Below are positions 44,591 to 56,509 of a DNA stretch of 64,000 bases, piece by piece. The notes beneath the pieces are model-generated. The model was not told where the DNA came from, made no database searches, and was given only the letters and a program-made list of their open reading frames with translations. Both the position numbers and the translations under genes were made by a program. Each line of letters starts with the position of its first letter. Position 1 is the stretch's first letter. Source of the stretch: Lumbricus terrestris. Its lineage: Eukaryota > Annelida > Clitellata > Crassiclitellata > Lumbricidae. Location: positions 23,553,334 to 23,617,333 of the forward strand of contig OX457042.1 in the NCBI GenBank assembly GCA_949752735.1, read 5' to 3'.

Positions 44591-45239
44591 ACAGGAGAGA
44601 CAGGCAGGCGACACAAACTGCAGATGAGGACAGAAGACGGTCTGTGATGAACACGAGTTTGGACACCATGACAGATACCAAGACAGATGGAGAGACATAC
44701 AGATGGACAGACAAACAGATGGACAGAGAAACAGATGGACAGACAAACAGCAGCGAGTTAACGTAACAAACACCAAGAATATAGTCGGAAATTATAACTT
44801 GATGACACGATGGCAGACAAGCAACGAGATAGAACAGACACATGCAGACACAAACAGACAGGCAAGTATACATGCAGACATACAAACAAACAGACAAAAG
44901 TGATCGAAAGACGTCGAGTGCGGTCCTCCTACTATACCTCCACTGACCCGATCAATCGGTTTCAATAGATCGATAAATTTTATTTCATATTTATTCCATA
45001 TTTATTAAGCAATCTGGATATCTGCTTTCAAGCGATGCATCTTGCGCATCGGACCATGAGTGCGTATACTGTATAGTATGCGTAGTAGTAGATCTCTGGC
45101 CGCAATATCAGCCGGATAGATAGATCGATAGATCGATCGATCGATCGCTGGTCGAAGCAGAATTCGATTTGTCGAAAGGTTTCGATTTTCCACAGACCAG
45201 AAATCGCTTCCACTCACTCGTCGAATCGTTCTATGATTC

Positions 45240-45264
45240 GATGTGTCCTCCTCCTCCTCCTCCT

Positions 45265-45316
<52 letters not shown>
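45240..45316. repeat. TCC and TC pyrimidine microsatellite
   Basis: A CTCCTC run followed by about 22 CT units. Confidence 0.92.
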
Positions 45317-45319
<3 letters not shown>

Positions 45320-46195
45320 GTCCTGTGCTTTGTCCTGTCATTTGTTGTCCTGCTTTTGTCGGGCCTGGATTGTCTACTCATCTCGTGCTCTGTCCTGGTT
45401 TGATCTGATCTGTATATATGAAACTCTGTGTTCGCCTCTCTTTTCGACTGTTCTGTTCTATCCGGGTCGTCCTTGATTGTTCTCTTATGTCCCTCCTCTG
45501 CTGCATGGGTTGTCCTATGACCGGTTCTGCACCTTCCTGTCTTCGACATGGTAATTAACCTTCAGGGAAGAAGACCGTACTATTTTTTAAATAATATTTT
45601 TTACGAATGTGGTACACTTGCTATAACTTAGATAATTTCCGAGTAAAGGAAGTTAATAGGCAGACTTAACGGTACTTCGAGAGAAGTGTGATATAGCCAT
45701 GCGTACAAATACAGGCGAAAAATTCTCGTTTTCTTCCCACATGTCCTGTCACTGTAAAACTATAAAACTATACAGAAGGCTTCTGAGGCGGGTTAGTCGT
45801 CTATTTGCAACTTACTAGAAGTGCTATTTCGTTTATAAATGTTACTGTAAGAGGATGCTTTAGATTTCTCATCATTTCGTTGCCTGCACTTTGGCAGCAA
45901 AATGATGCAGCGTGGTGTAGGAACCTATTTAGCCCGGAGCAGATCTGGCATCACACCGAATGAATGTAATATTATTACATTCTGTTAATGCGTATACCTG
46001 CAAGCGTTCCTGTATTGTTTGTCGGCGGCGAAGTTTCGAAAGTACTTTTCGAAGGCTTCTGTACAGGAATGCGTCGGTTTGAGATGAGGTACGAAGCAAT
46101 CGACGAGAGATCGTCTTCCTACGTTCCATGCAGAGACAAAGAGACAACAACAGGATGGCATCATCGTCGTCTTGATCGCCATTGTTAAATAGCAT
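45317..46195. other. Unique spacer, possible minus-strand exon unsupported
   Basis: 46000-46125 on minus lies between an AG and CAG/GTATAC and is open in all three frames, so no product can be chosen. No family recognised. Confidence 0.35.
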
Positions 46196-46242
46196 TGTTA
46201 TCATCATCATCACCATCATAATCGTCGTCGTCGTCATCGTCG

Positions 46243-46303
<61 letters not shown>

Positions 46304-46345
46304 AATTATCGTTATGATCAATTATCACCATAATAATCGTCGTCG

Positions 46346-46379
<34 letters not shown>

Positions 46380-46493
46380 TATCGTCATCATCTTCGTCAT
46401 CAGTGCAAGTGCGATGTTTCTCGCATCATTATTGTTTTCATTGCCACCAACTATTATTATCGTCGTCGTCGTCGTCGTCTTTATCATTATCAT

Positions 46494-46529
<36 letters not shown>

Positions 46530-46590
46530 AATCATCATCATCATCACCACCACCATCATCATCATCATCGTCGTCGTTGTCGTCGTTGTC
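46196..46590. repeat. ATC/GTC triplet microsatellite, interrupted
   Basis: Two ATC-rich blocks with CGTCGTCGTC patches are separated by unique sequence at 46400-46455. Confidence 0.9.
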
Positions 46591-46989
46591 AAAAAGTCAG
46601 TGCAGCATTCCTCACAGAAATACTCTGGCAATACATGCGACACATTGAACACCTCAACAGCGCTAATGGTGGATTCGGATGAGAGTGGTTTACACTTCAA
46701 AATAATATTATCGGTCCTGCAGTGTCTAGACCTCCAGCGACAGTCTTGCGCTCAATTACTGATGCTTTGCCGTCCAGAAGAAACGCGACCGGTTACCCGT
46801 CGACAGCTGTTAATTCCATGCAGTCAATCAGTCAGTGATTGTCCATTGGTGTCTGTATAGGCATGTGACGTATGTGGACAAGGAAAGCCGAAGCCAAGCA
46901 ATCAATGGCATGCGGAAAGGCAACGACAAGTTGTTATATTAATTGGGAATCGTAATCTGACTTTTAAGGTGTAAAACACATTTTGACGT

Positions 46990-47110
46990 AAAAGCGTAGG
47001 AAAGACAATAAAAAAGTCGTCAGATTTCAGAGATTTTGGAGCGAAAGGCTGAAAAAAGGTCATCAGGAATTCTGAGAAAGAAAAAAGCGAAAATCTGGGG
47101 GGGAAAGGTT
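46990..47110. mobile_element. Fragment with GTCATC-type module
   Basis: AAAAAAGTCGTCAGATTTC and GGCTGAAAAAAGGTCATCAG match the module in the MITEs at 23129, 28169 and 40942. No ends or target duplication seen. Confidence 0.45.
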
Positions 47111-47371
47111 GTCAGAAATATAAAGTCCAAAATTCAATGAAATTCTAAAAAAATTCTCAATCTAGCTTTTATTTGCCTTTTTCTGCCGGAGCTGACCTTT
47201 TTAAATTCAGAGCGGCATCCATGTGTATAATAATTGTCTATGACTCTATGGCCATTCATATAATGACGACTCACATGAGTCTCTCAAGGCCGTTCTTAAG
47301 GTGCTGAAAGAGGACTAAAAACGTGGGTAATCTGAGGACCCAAACGCGTTTATTTGCCCCCCCCTCGGATG

Positions 47372-47578
47372 CAGGGCTGTTTTTAAGGAATTTTTAGAAC
47401 TGCACAACTCCTTCTTTCCTGTCCCATCCTCCTTGGTAAATTACTTCCAATCGGATGAAAATTACCTTTTTTGTTAGTTTTAATTGCACAAAACGTGTGA
47501 CAGAAGTGCTTCTACAGCTGCACAAATCCATTTAGAACTGCACAGTTTGTGTACAACTGCACGTTAAAAAAAGCCCTG
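47372..47578. mobile_element. hAT-type MITE, GTGCAGTT family, exact target duplication
   Basis: Ends CAGGGCTGTTTTTAAGG and TTAAAAAAAGCCCTG are inverted repeats; CTCGGATG is duplicated exactly at 47364-47371 and 47579-47586. This is the reference copy for 30210-30414 and 30767-30969. Confidence 0.93.
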
Positions 47579-47984
47579 CTCGGATGTGCCCCTAGGCCTA
47601 TATATGCTGTAGCAAGCTTTGCATTTTCATTACTTTTATCATTCACTACATTACTTCGAACGGGTAATTTCGTATTCAATTGGACGCGTACGATAAATGC
47701 CGTGCAGCGGTCGCCGAAAATAGTCCCCGTTATAAAAGAAGATTCGAACGCTGTATAAATCGAATGCCTTATTACGGATAATCATGGCTGAGGAGCAGCT
47801 ATAGAGTTCGCTTTGTTTTACAAACCGGAAGTGCAAATAACTTCCGGTCTTGTCGTCAACGGACAGGTTTACTGCGTCTGGAGAACGCGGGGTGGATGCG
47901 GGGGAAGGATCGGATTCTGCCACAGGGACTTTGTTTGTTTTGAGAACTGGAACGATGTGGGTATGTACTATAATTACTATATAT

Positions 47985-48237
47985 ATACTATATACTATAT
48001 ATATATATATAATATACCTATATAATTAGTATATTATTGTGGTATTATCCGGAATATATATAATATATTATCATGTGCTATATTGTGATATAGTAGATTA
48101 ATATATATATATATATAATATATAATGTGAAAATCAGCGGAAGTTATAGACTATACTTATCCCTACATGTGAGTAACAATTTTTGCATATCTCTGTATAT
48201 ATCAATCTGTCTGTCTGGTAGCTTATCGGTCTGTCTG

Positions 48238-48282
<45 letters not shown>

Positions 48283-48480
48283 TATATTATGACATAATTC
48301 GTAATAGATTATATATATGCATATATATTATATATTTATTATATATTTATTATATCCGTAATAGATTATAATAATATAATTATGCATAATGCATGTATAA
48401 TATACATGTATACATGTATATTATACGTGCACATATATAATCTATTACGGATTATATCATAATATAGTACTTATATATAT
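47985..48480. repeat. AT-rich microsatellite region with inverted repeats
   Basis: TA runs at 47990-48010 and 48241-48281. ATAATTCGTAATAGATTATA (from about 48294) is mirrored by ATAATCTATTACGGATTATA near 48436-48458. Confidence 0.75.
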
Positions 48481-48483
48481 TAT

Positions 48484-48729
48484 ATATGTAGACGGACAGA
48501 CCGATAAGCAGACAGACAGAGAGACAGACATAAACAGAGACATGCAAAACTGTGACTCACATGCACAAGTAGTCCAATACTCTCGCTGATTATCACTGAC
48601 AGACTATACGCCGTCAGTGATCATCAGCGAAAGTATTAGACTACTTATGCATGTGAGTCACAGTTTTGCATGTCTCTGTTTATGTCTGTCTCTCTGTCTG
48701 TCTGCTTATCGGTCTGTCCGTCTACATAT
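48484..48729. repeat. Near-perfect palindrome, 117-bp arms
   Basis: Arms 48484-48600 and 48613-48729 are reverse complements with a few mismatches, separated by 12 bp. They contain GACGGACAGACCGATAAGCA and ATGCAAAACTGTGACTCACA. A diverged third copy of the arm lies near 48145-48240. Confidence 0.92.
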
Positions 48730-48907
48730 CCGTCTGACTGTCTGTCTGCTTATCGGTCTGTATGTCTGCACCTGTCCGTCTATTATGTATCTGAATTCGA
48801 CCTCTAATTTGTTTTCATTTATATAATTATTTGTTCTTTGTATCTCATCCGGCTCCTCTGTTCCTCGCCGTGTTCTAGCCGTATTGTGTGTGTCGTGTTG
48901 CATATAT

Positions 48908-48990
48908 GAGAATTTATATAGCGCCTCTAAGGCCTCTTAGAGTTACAGCTATTCAGAGGCGCTCCCGGCAGCTGCAAGGAAAAAAGAAAA
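48908..48990 (-). mobile_element. SINE-related fragment
   Basis: TATATAGCGCCTCTAAGGCC and TTCAGAGGCGCTCCCGGCAG resemble the 3' half of the tRNA-derived SINEs. Head absent. Confidence 0.4.
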
Positions 48991-49059
48991 TCTTCGAGCG
49001 ACCAGGGGATGAGGACGATGGCAAAACTCTTGCAAAGGAATGAAAGAGGCAACTGAATA

Positions 49060-49405
49060 TGGGAGGGGAACTGAAGCAAGTATGGTAGAGGGTACTGAAT
49101 ATGGGGGAGGGTGGGTACTAAATATGGGGGAGGAGTTATTGAATATGGGGGAGGGTACTGAATATGGGGAAGGGTTACTGAATATTGGAGTATACTGAAT
49201 ATGGTAGAAGGTACAGAATATGGGGGAGGGTACTGAATACGGGGGATGGTACTGAATATGGGGAAGGGTTACTGAATATTGGGTACTGAATATGGTAGAC
49301 GGTACTGAATATGGTAGAGAGTACTGAGTACAGAGGAGGGTACTGAATATTGGGGTGCTGAAAATGGGAGATTACTGAATCTAGAAGGGGTACTGAATAT
49401 TGGAG
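49060..49405. repeat. TACTGAATATGGGGGAGGG minisatellite, left part
   Basis: About 16 units of roughly 20 bp vary around GGTACTGAATATGGGGGAGG. The array stops at the transposon end at 49410 and resumes at 52160. Confidence 0.88.
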
Positions 49406-50399
49406 ACGGTGTCACGAAATAGAGTATCCCCCCCGTATTAATTGTATCCCCCCAAATTAAAAAAAGTCGAAAAAACCGCTTCCGTGTGTATTTTTCTTTG
49501 CAAATTGATTTTCATCTGCTGTGTTTTCAACAATGACACTAACATGTATGTTAGGGTGGTTGCATCTCCTATAGAAAATTTTGAACTTACGATGTCATAT
49601 TTCTCCAACACGGCATTCCGTGCCACTTGGTCTAAAACCTATGTAGCCCAAAAATTATTGGAATCCAACAATATTTAGGACTTGCACAATGTCTTTGAAG
49701 TTTAGGATTTTACAAATAATTGTCGTAATTTCGAGTAATAGTATTATTGACTTCGCATTTTTGGATCTATGGTTTTCTGACACAAATACTTAGTACTTTT
49801 TGCTTATACACATCTGAAAAGTAGGTTTTTGCAATGTACGCGTCATCATTGATTGCTAATTTTTTTATTTATTAGCATTTAAGTGATAATTGACAGGTGA
49901 GTTTCTGTGAACGATGATAAATTCATCCAATGTCACGATCTTTTGTTAGTTCCAATCTAAGTCTTCACTACACATAGACATAGTCTTGCAAACATTAGGC
50001 CTATTATGTTATGCTGTGTAGTTGGCCTATCTCATACACTAAACATTTATGAAGGCCCTATTATACTTTTTACAAGTGCAAATTTCCGTCTAAAATGCAT
50101 GTGTTCGAAACAACTATATCCTTTAGTGTTCCGGTTGTGAATACTGCTCTTCCTTTATACTGCATCAGCTTGCATGCATGTGCTTTATCTTCACCAAAAC
50201 ATGCTGTGCTGTTCACTGGTCAAATTGTTTCCAACAACACCATACATAATTATTATTACACATTGTACAGCATCAAAGGTACAATATTTAAATGTCTGCA
50301 TCTAATATTGCGATGGCGATGCCGACTACAGTGGAGTTAATGTTCGATCAGCAGCGGTGATATGACAAACTAGGGAACGGAGGAGCGCTTCGAAGGTTC

Positions 50400-50595
50400 G
50401 TGGAGACCTGCATGCGAACTAATCAGAGTACTGTTCGATCATCATAAGCGTGAAAAACTCGGCCTCGAGGACAGTGTCACTCAGACTACAGTAACTGAAC
50501 AAGTTCTCCTCATTTGGGGCAAAGCCAAACCTTTGACGAAGGCTCCAGCTCAGGTGGCTGAGCTTGTTTGGCAAACTGGCAAGTTTAAAATAAGT
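50400..50595 (+). pseudogene. Coding-like remnant inside the 2.75-kb transposon
   Basis: A plus frame includes REKLGLEDSVTQTTVTEQVL and KAPAQVAELVWQTGKFK with protein-like codon use and then stops. It may be left over from the element's own transposase. No family recognised; no start or catalytic residues visible. Confidence 0.35.
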
Positions 50596-51171
50596 TAATC
50601 AATCGCACATCGGCTTCAAATCGGCCTCCAAACCGTAGAAAGTTTGAAGAAATCCTAAATGGGAGACGACATCAATTTACTGCTTGAAGAATGAAGATTA
50701 TGACTATTTCAAGTCGAGTAAGCTCTCGGCTACAGCAACGTTTGGAGTTATCGTGTCGATAATATAATGTTGCTGCGAACATAATATTAATTATGTTGGA
50801 AAATTTGATAACGTTAGTCTCTTTGCGATATGCATCTATGTGGCCGGTACTGGTTTCAAACCCCATCAGAAGCCATTGCTCCAAAACGATCTAGTACTGC
50901 ATTGTTCTTTTCTTTGCATCTGCAGATTCCAATTCTTCCAACCATACACAAAAAAGACTAGGCCGACATGGTTTAATAACATAATCAATTCGTTCCACAA
51001 CTTGTAACTGCTAGATGCATTTATGCAACACGATCCAAGTGGTCTGACAAATCATAATGACTAAACGAAGAGCAAGACAAGCTGCAGATCCGTAAGGGAC
51101 ATTAGTGATCTAGCTAAACGAGGTGTTGCCCGTATTCAGCACCTCGGTGCCTCAATTACAAGGACACGGTG

Positions 51172-51385
51172 TGGGGCGCGGCAGGTGTAGTGGTGGCGTC
51201 GTTGCCTTGAAGCCGGAAGGTTCGAGGTTCAAATCCACCGCAAGTCACCGAATAGGGACCTATCGGCAAGTCCTTCACTCGAAATTGCTCAGCGCTTCGG
51301 TGTGAAACTTCGATACAGTGTCCGCGCTGTAGTCGGGTGCGCCTCTGAGTAGACAGCTTGAAGGGGCGCTATAGAAATGGATAAA
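51172..51385 (+). mobile_element. tRNA-derived SINE nested in the 2.75-kb transposon
   Basis: Starts GGGGCGCGGCAGGTGTAGTG, with B-box region GGTTCGAGGTTCAAATCC, and ends GGGGCGCTATAGAAATGG with an AATAAATA-rich tail. It inserted after the transposon. Confidence 0.83.
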
Positions 51386-52159
51386 TAACTAAATAAATAT
51401 AATAATGAGGGACCAAACAATTTCTATCACAAGTTATAGAAGAGCTTCACAACTCGTTCGCGTCGCGAGCAAAGGAGAATGCCGTAAAACCTTCAAGGTC
51501 ACATTGACATTGATTAAGTGCCTCGGCATCAATAATAACGATTGCAATTTTAATCACCAAGCAGTGTAATCATTAATAATCAGGCAAGCAATAATATTGT
51601 TGCATTGTAATGACTTCTGGTCTGAAGACACATGGTTGACTACAGTCATAATGCTTAATGTTCGAGTTTTCGCTTCATTGATACATGGTAAAACTTTGAT
51701 GGTGTTGTGCAAGTCCTAAATATTAATATTTTCTCATGCAACTTTTTGTGTGATATATCTGGATGGAGTGGCACCAAATGGAAACTTGGAGAACAGTAGA
51801 TTCACACTTTCATTTCTAACGACCACCCTAATGTATGTTTATTCCTACTAGATACATGTAATTTGTTTTGCCCTGTTTTTAGAGCACTTAAAACACTTAA
51901 AGCACTTAAAAACACTCAGAGTCACTAAATAAATTCGAGTTGCCTTTATCTGAGCATTGCTTAGGACACTTAAAACAATTAGAGTCACTTTAAATTTTGA
52001 TTACAGCATAATTTTTTTTATTATGCGCATTTTTCAAAAAAGGGGACAGAATGGTTTATCCCTCCGGATAGTGTAGACCGGTTAATTCCATCCGGGGGGA
52101 TAGATTAATTCATCCCCCCGGATAGCTTTCAGGGGGGATACTCCGTTTCGTGTCAACGG

Positions 52160-52300
52160 CACTGAATATGTTGGAGGGGTTACTGAATATGGGAAGCACT
52201 AAATATGGGAGATTACTGAATCTGAGAAAGGTACTGAATATGGGAAAGGTACTGAATATGGGAAAATGCTTAATATGGTGGAGATACTGGATATGGTGTC
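52160..52300. repeat. TACTGAATATGG minisatellite, right part
   Basis: Continues the units of 49060-49405 (TTACTGAATATGGGAAGCAC and variants) on the other side of the transposon. Confidence 0.85.
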
Positions 52301-52339
52301 TGTCTGTCTCTGTGCATTTCCCCGTAACGTCCTCCATGT

Positions 52340-52728
52340 CCATGTTTCTCTGTCTGTCCCCCTATCTGTCTCTGTCTCTGCCTATGTTTATGTCTCTATC
52401 TCTGCCTCTGTCTATACCTCTGTCTCTGTATCTGTCTCTGCCTCTGCCTCTGCCTTTGACTTTGGCTTTGCCTCTGCCTCTGATCCTGCTGCGATCTCTA
52501 CTTCTGTACGTATCTGTATCTGCCTCTGCCTCTGCCTCTGCCTCTACCTCTGTCTCTGTCTATACCTCTGTCTCTGTCTCTGCCTCTGTTTATGTCTCTG
52601 CCTCTGTTTATGTCTCTGCCTCTGCCTCTACCTCTGTCTATGTCTCTGTCTCTGTCTCTGCCTTTGTCTCTGCCTCTGCTCCAGCTTCTGTCTCTGCCTC
52701 TGCTTCTGTATCTCTGTATCTCTCTGTA

Positions 52729-52761
<33 letters not shown>

Positions 52762-52800
52762 GTCTCTGTCTCTGCATATCTCTCTTCCTTTCCCTCTCAG
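52340..52800. repeat. CTCTGC/CTCTGT hexanucleotide array
   Basis: TCTGCCTCTGTCTCTG-type units with TATGT and TATACC variants run for about 460 bp. Long Leu/Cys or Ser/Val frames here follow from the repeat. Confidence 0.93.
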
Positions 52801-52923
52801 TCTGTATGTGTAGACTCTATATATTTGTACAATGTACATATGTTTATGTGTATTTATATAAACATGCGTGTATATATATATACGTACACAGGGTCAGAGG
52901 TGTTGTAGCACTTCTATTTTTAA

Positions 52924-53899
52924 TAGGGCTGTTGTTCGATTAAAAATTTTAATCGAAATTAATCGCGCGATTAATTTTTTTAATCGCAATTAACTGCAAA
53001 TTAATCGCAATACATTTCCTTCAAATATACTAAGCTTACTATTTTTTAAGGACCCCTGAAGCATAAAATTTTAATGACTGAATGCATTCTTTCGATTGCA
53101 AACACATTCAATAACCTTTGGCTTAGGCCTATTGAATTTTTGCATTTAGTTTATTGAACAGTTTTGTATGACAGACAGAATTGAAACACTGTTCAAATCA
53201 GTCAACTACTCAAAATCTGTTAATTTTTTTAGTTTGAGCCATCTTTAATTAAAATTACATATAGGCCTAAATGCGAAATTAGACAACCGTTTTCTGACTA
53301 TGAAGATAAATTATTTGTTCAGCCAATTGTATAGGCAGACCAGTTTATTTACATTGGCTGGTTCAAGGGATCCTTTTATCAATTAACAATAGTAGGTCTA
53401 CTATTGAACTTCATTATTTAGTCAAATATTTTCACAAGAGGCCGCGGTTCTTGCCAAACCTCGTCTCAGTTGTCCTTCTGTAAACATTTATCATTTGAAA
53501 CCTGAAATCCATTGGTCTTGCCATCTCCTGGAGTTAAACCAACGTAGTCTGATGTCTGACGGGGGTGAGGAAACAACCTCAGTGGACGATGCGATGCGAC
53601 CGATGTCGACGACTCATCGTTGGCGTTTAACGCATGTTTTGGTTCGCATGCAGGCGATAATTGAATTGAGCAAAGAATTGCTACGATAATAGCCTACTCA
53701 AATTCTTTGTTGAAATATTTGCCAAAGAATGTATCACCAGCTTTAAGTATGAACCTTGCGTTTAAAACGAGTTTTTCTGCCTCTGATTCCATTTTATCGG
53801 ATCTAATTAACGCGTGCGATTAATGCGTTAAAAATGTTAATCGCAAAATTTTTTAACGCGTTAATCGCACGCGTTAACGCGATTAAATCAACAGCCCTA
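52924..53899. mobile_element. hAT-type non-autonomous transposon, exact 8-bp target duplication
   Basis: Ends TAGGGCTGTTGTTCGATTAA and TTAAATCAACAGCCCTA are inverted repeats, with AATTAATCGCGCGATTAA and GTTAATCGCACGCGTTAACG arrays just inside. ATTTTTAA is duplicated exactly at 52916-52923 and 53900-53907. Length 976 bp. A 64-codon frame at 53495-53689 is not recognisable as transposase. Confidence 0.95.
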
Positions 53900-54117
53900 A
53901 TTTTTAACCATACAGATTTCAATTAGATGCGTCCAAGTTCTCCTATAATAGAATCAAAACTTTCCAGGCCTTTTGGGATCCTACATTGACCAGAGTTCAA
54001 AGGTCATTATTCGTCCTTTGCTCGATCGATCATATCGAACCATTCCTCTTTCCGTCTCTTCCTCTCTCTCCTCCTCCAGCTCTCCTTCCATCCGTCCAAC
54101 CAATGAACCATCCCTCC

Positions 54118-54910
54118 CTCCATCCATCCATCCATCCATCCATCCATCCACATCGGTGACCTTCAATTTTATCCGTCTTTTCTTTACTGTTGTCACTCCA
54201 TTCATCAACTGTTCCATCCATCCATCCGTTTATCCGTCCATCCATACATCAATTTATCCATTCGTCTATCCATCCACCCACCCACCCGCCTACCCATCCA
54301 TCCATCCATCATCCATGCATCCATCCATCCATTCATCCACCTACCCATTCATCCATCCATCCGTCCATCCATCCATTTATCCATTCATGTATCCATCCAC
54401 CAACCTATCCATCCATCCATTCATCCATACATCCATCCATCCATTCATACACCTACCCATTCATCCATCCATCCGTCCATCCGTCCATTCATCCATCCAT
54501 CCATCCATCCATCCATCCATCCATCCATCCTGCCATCCATCCATCCATCCATCCATCCATCCATCCGTTTATCCGTCCATCCATACATCAATTTATCCAT
54601 TCGTCTATCTATCCATCCACCCACCCACCCGCCTACCCATCCATCCATCCATCCATCATCCATGCATCCATCCATCCATTCATCCACCTACCCATTCATC
54701 CATCCATCCGTCCATCCATCCATTTATCCATTCATGTATCCATCCACCAACCTATCCATCCATCCATTCATCCATACATCCATCCATCCATTCATACACC
54801 TACCCATTCATCCATCCCTCCGTCCATCCATCCATTTATCCATTCATCTATCCACCCAACCACCCACCTATCCATTCATCCATCCATCCACCCATCTATC
54901 CATCAATTCT
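54118..54910. repeat. CATC tetranucleotide array with a duplicated block
   Basis: CATCCATC units with GTCC, TATC and ACCC variants. Two longer blocks (about 54220-54480 and 54565-54810) repeat the same order of variants, for example CCACCCACCCACCCGCCTAC, so a segment of about 345 bp was duplicated. Confidence 0.92.
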
Positions 54911-54919
54911 GCCATTCGT

Positions 54920-55260
54920 ACCCTGGAATAGCTTCTCCTATGTCTCCCTCCCTTCCACAAGCGGTCAATTCGATGCCACAAATAGGAATATTTCTCGCTA
55001 CAGCGCCCACCGCAATTCATGCGTTCTGCGGCTCCTAGCCCCTCCCCCCAAGCAGCCGTGCCCCACGCTGACCCTCTCGTCCGACCCAGGGCACCCGTCG
55101 AGGTTGCCCAGCGCTGGACGTGAAGGAATGCGGGTCCTGCCGACGCGGGGCCCGGGGGGATGGGTCTCTATTGCTGGGGAGTTTGAGCTAGGACCAGTGT
55201 CTCACCATCGTCATCACATCACCACCAGCAGATACTGCGCTAGCATCCAACGGTACTTAC
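54920..55260. other. GC-rich unique segment, unresolved
   Basis: More GC-rich than its surroundings and open on plus ([24 protein letters not shown] reading) and on minus. It could be an exon or a regulatory island. No family recognised and no splice partner found. Confidence 0.25.
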
Positions 55261-55439
55261 AGGAGAAGAGAGGGAATGATGGAAAAGAAGACGAGGAGGA
55301 GAAGGACGAGGAGGGAGAAGAGATGGAGGACGAGGAAGAGGAAAGGAATAAAGGGATGACGGGGAAGAACACGAGTAGGGTCTGGAGTAGGAAGAACAGC
55401 ATGGACAGAAGAGGAGGATTAGGAGGTAGAACCTAATCA

Positions 55440-55745
55440 GAGGTAGGAGAAGTATATAGATTAAGAATATGAGCAGAAGCAGGAAGAGTAGGAAGAATAC
55501 TATGAGCAGAGGCAGGAGGATTATTTGAGTAAGAACATGAGCAGAGGCAGGAGGATTATTTGAGTAAGAACATGAGCAGAGGCAGGAGGGTTATTTGAGT
55601 ATGAACATGAGCAGAGGCAGGAGGGTTATTTGAGTATGAACATGAGCAGAGGCAGGAGTAGGAAGAACATGAGCAGAAGCAGGAGGAGAAGGAAGAAGAA
55701 CATGAGCAGAGGCAGGAGAGGTAAGAATAAAAACGGCAGCTGAAG
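55440..55745. repeat. GAGCAGAGGCAGGAG minisatellite
   Basis: Units of about 33 bp, ATGAGCAGAGGCAGGAGG plus GTTATTTGAGTATGA, repeat about six times with variants. Confidence 0.85.
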
Positions 55746-56509
55746 CAGAAGGAGCATGAGTAGACGAGGTGTAGCAGGAGCACGTTTGAAAGAATCGCTG
55801 AAGCAAAAATCTGATTTGTAAGAATTGATGACATTCGATGATCAACGGATCAACGAACGAAAGAGAAGCGCGATATTATCTCGACACAAGGTGGCAGCAC
55901 CAGCACCGACAAACGACTGACCTACGTCACAGCGATCTGTCTGTCTGTCTGTTGGTCTCTGTCTGTCTGCTGCTATGTCTCTGTCTTGCCTCTGCTTATC
56001 TGTGTTTATCTCTTTGTCTATATGTGTCTGTCCTTATCTTCTCGACCCTCGTAATTCCTCATCTTCGGATCATCGATTCTATCACCTATCACACAATAAC
56101 CAATAATCAATCAGTCGATCGATCTGCGTGTTCATTCATCCTTCTATCAATCTATCTGTCTATCTTTATTCAGCCATGCATCCATCCGTCCGCCCATCCG
56201 TCCATCCGTCTACATCCATCCATCCAATGTCCATCCGTCCGTCCATCAATCTGTATCCAAACGCCTGCCCTTCCTTCCTCCACTCATCCATCCATTCATC
56301 AACGTACCGCTTCAGTTGAAGAGATGGTGCTGAAGGGAGAAAGAGTAGGAGGAGCAGACTGACAAGGAGAAGGAGAAGGAGGAGAAGAGAAAGGGGGTGA
56401 AGGTGGAGCAGGATATGTGTTCGCCCGGAGGAGAGGTTTAGCGATTGACAAATGAACCGAATTCTATCTCTGGTCGAGGCATAATAGGTGACCGCTCCCA
56501 CGAGGTGCT

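Larger units (their letters stand above)
49410..52155. mobile_element. 2.75-kb inverted-repeat DNA transposon inside a minisatellite
   Basis: Left end TGTCACGAAATAGAGTATCC plus CCCC and right end GGGGGGATACTCCGTTTCGT plus GTCA are inverted repeats of about 25 bp. ACGG occurs at both flanks (49406-49409, 52156-52159), a possible 4-bp duplication. A second inverted pair is TATGTTAGGGTGGTTG (about 49547) and CGACCACCCTAATGTATG (about 51820). The minisatellite on both sides is the same, showing insertion. A SINE (51172-51385) is nested inside. A possible decayed gene lies at 50400-50590. Superfamily unassigned. Confidence 0.75.

Noticed and set aside
44146..44897. Long Glu/Arg/Gly and Ser/Leu/Pro frames
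   Set aside because: Both strands translate the GGAGA pentamer array.
46000..46125. Exon on minus near a microsatellite
   Set aside because: All three frames are open, so no product can be favoured, and no partner exon was found.
47813..47965. First exon on plus before GTATGT
   Set aside because: Short, no recognised product; GGAAG motifs and one donor-like site are not enough.
52150..52943. Leu/Ser and Cys/Leu-rich frames resembling membrane proteins
   Set aside because: They come from the CTCTGT hexamer array, not from membrane helices.
53973..55436. 487-codon frame rich in His, Pro, Ser and Ile
   Set aside because: Most of it is a CATC tetranucleotide array; only 54920-55260 is unique, and it is recorded separately at low confidence.
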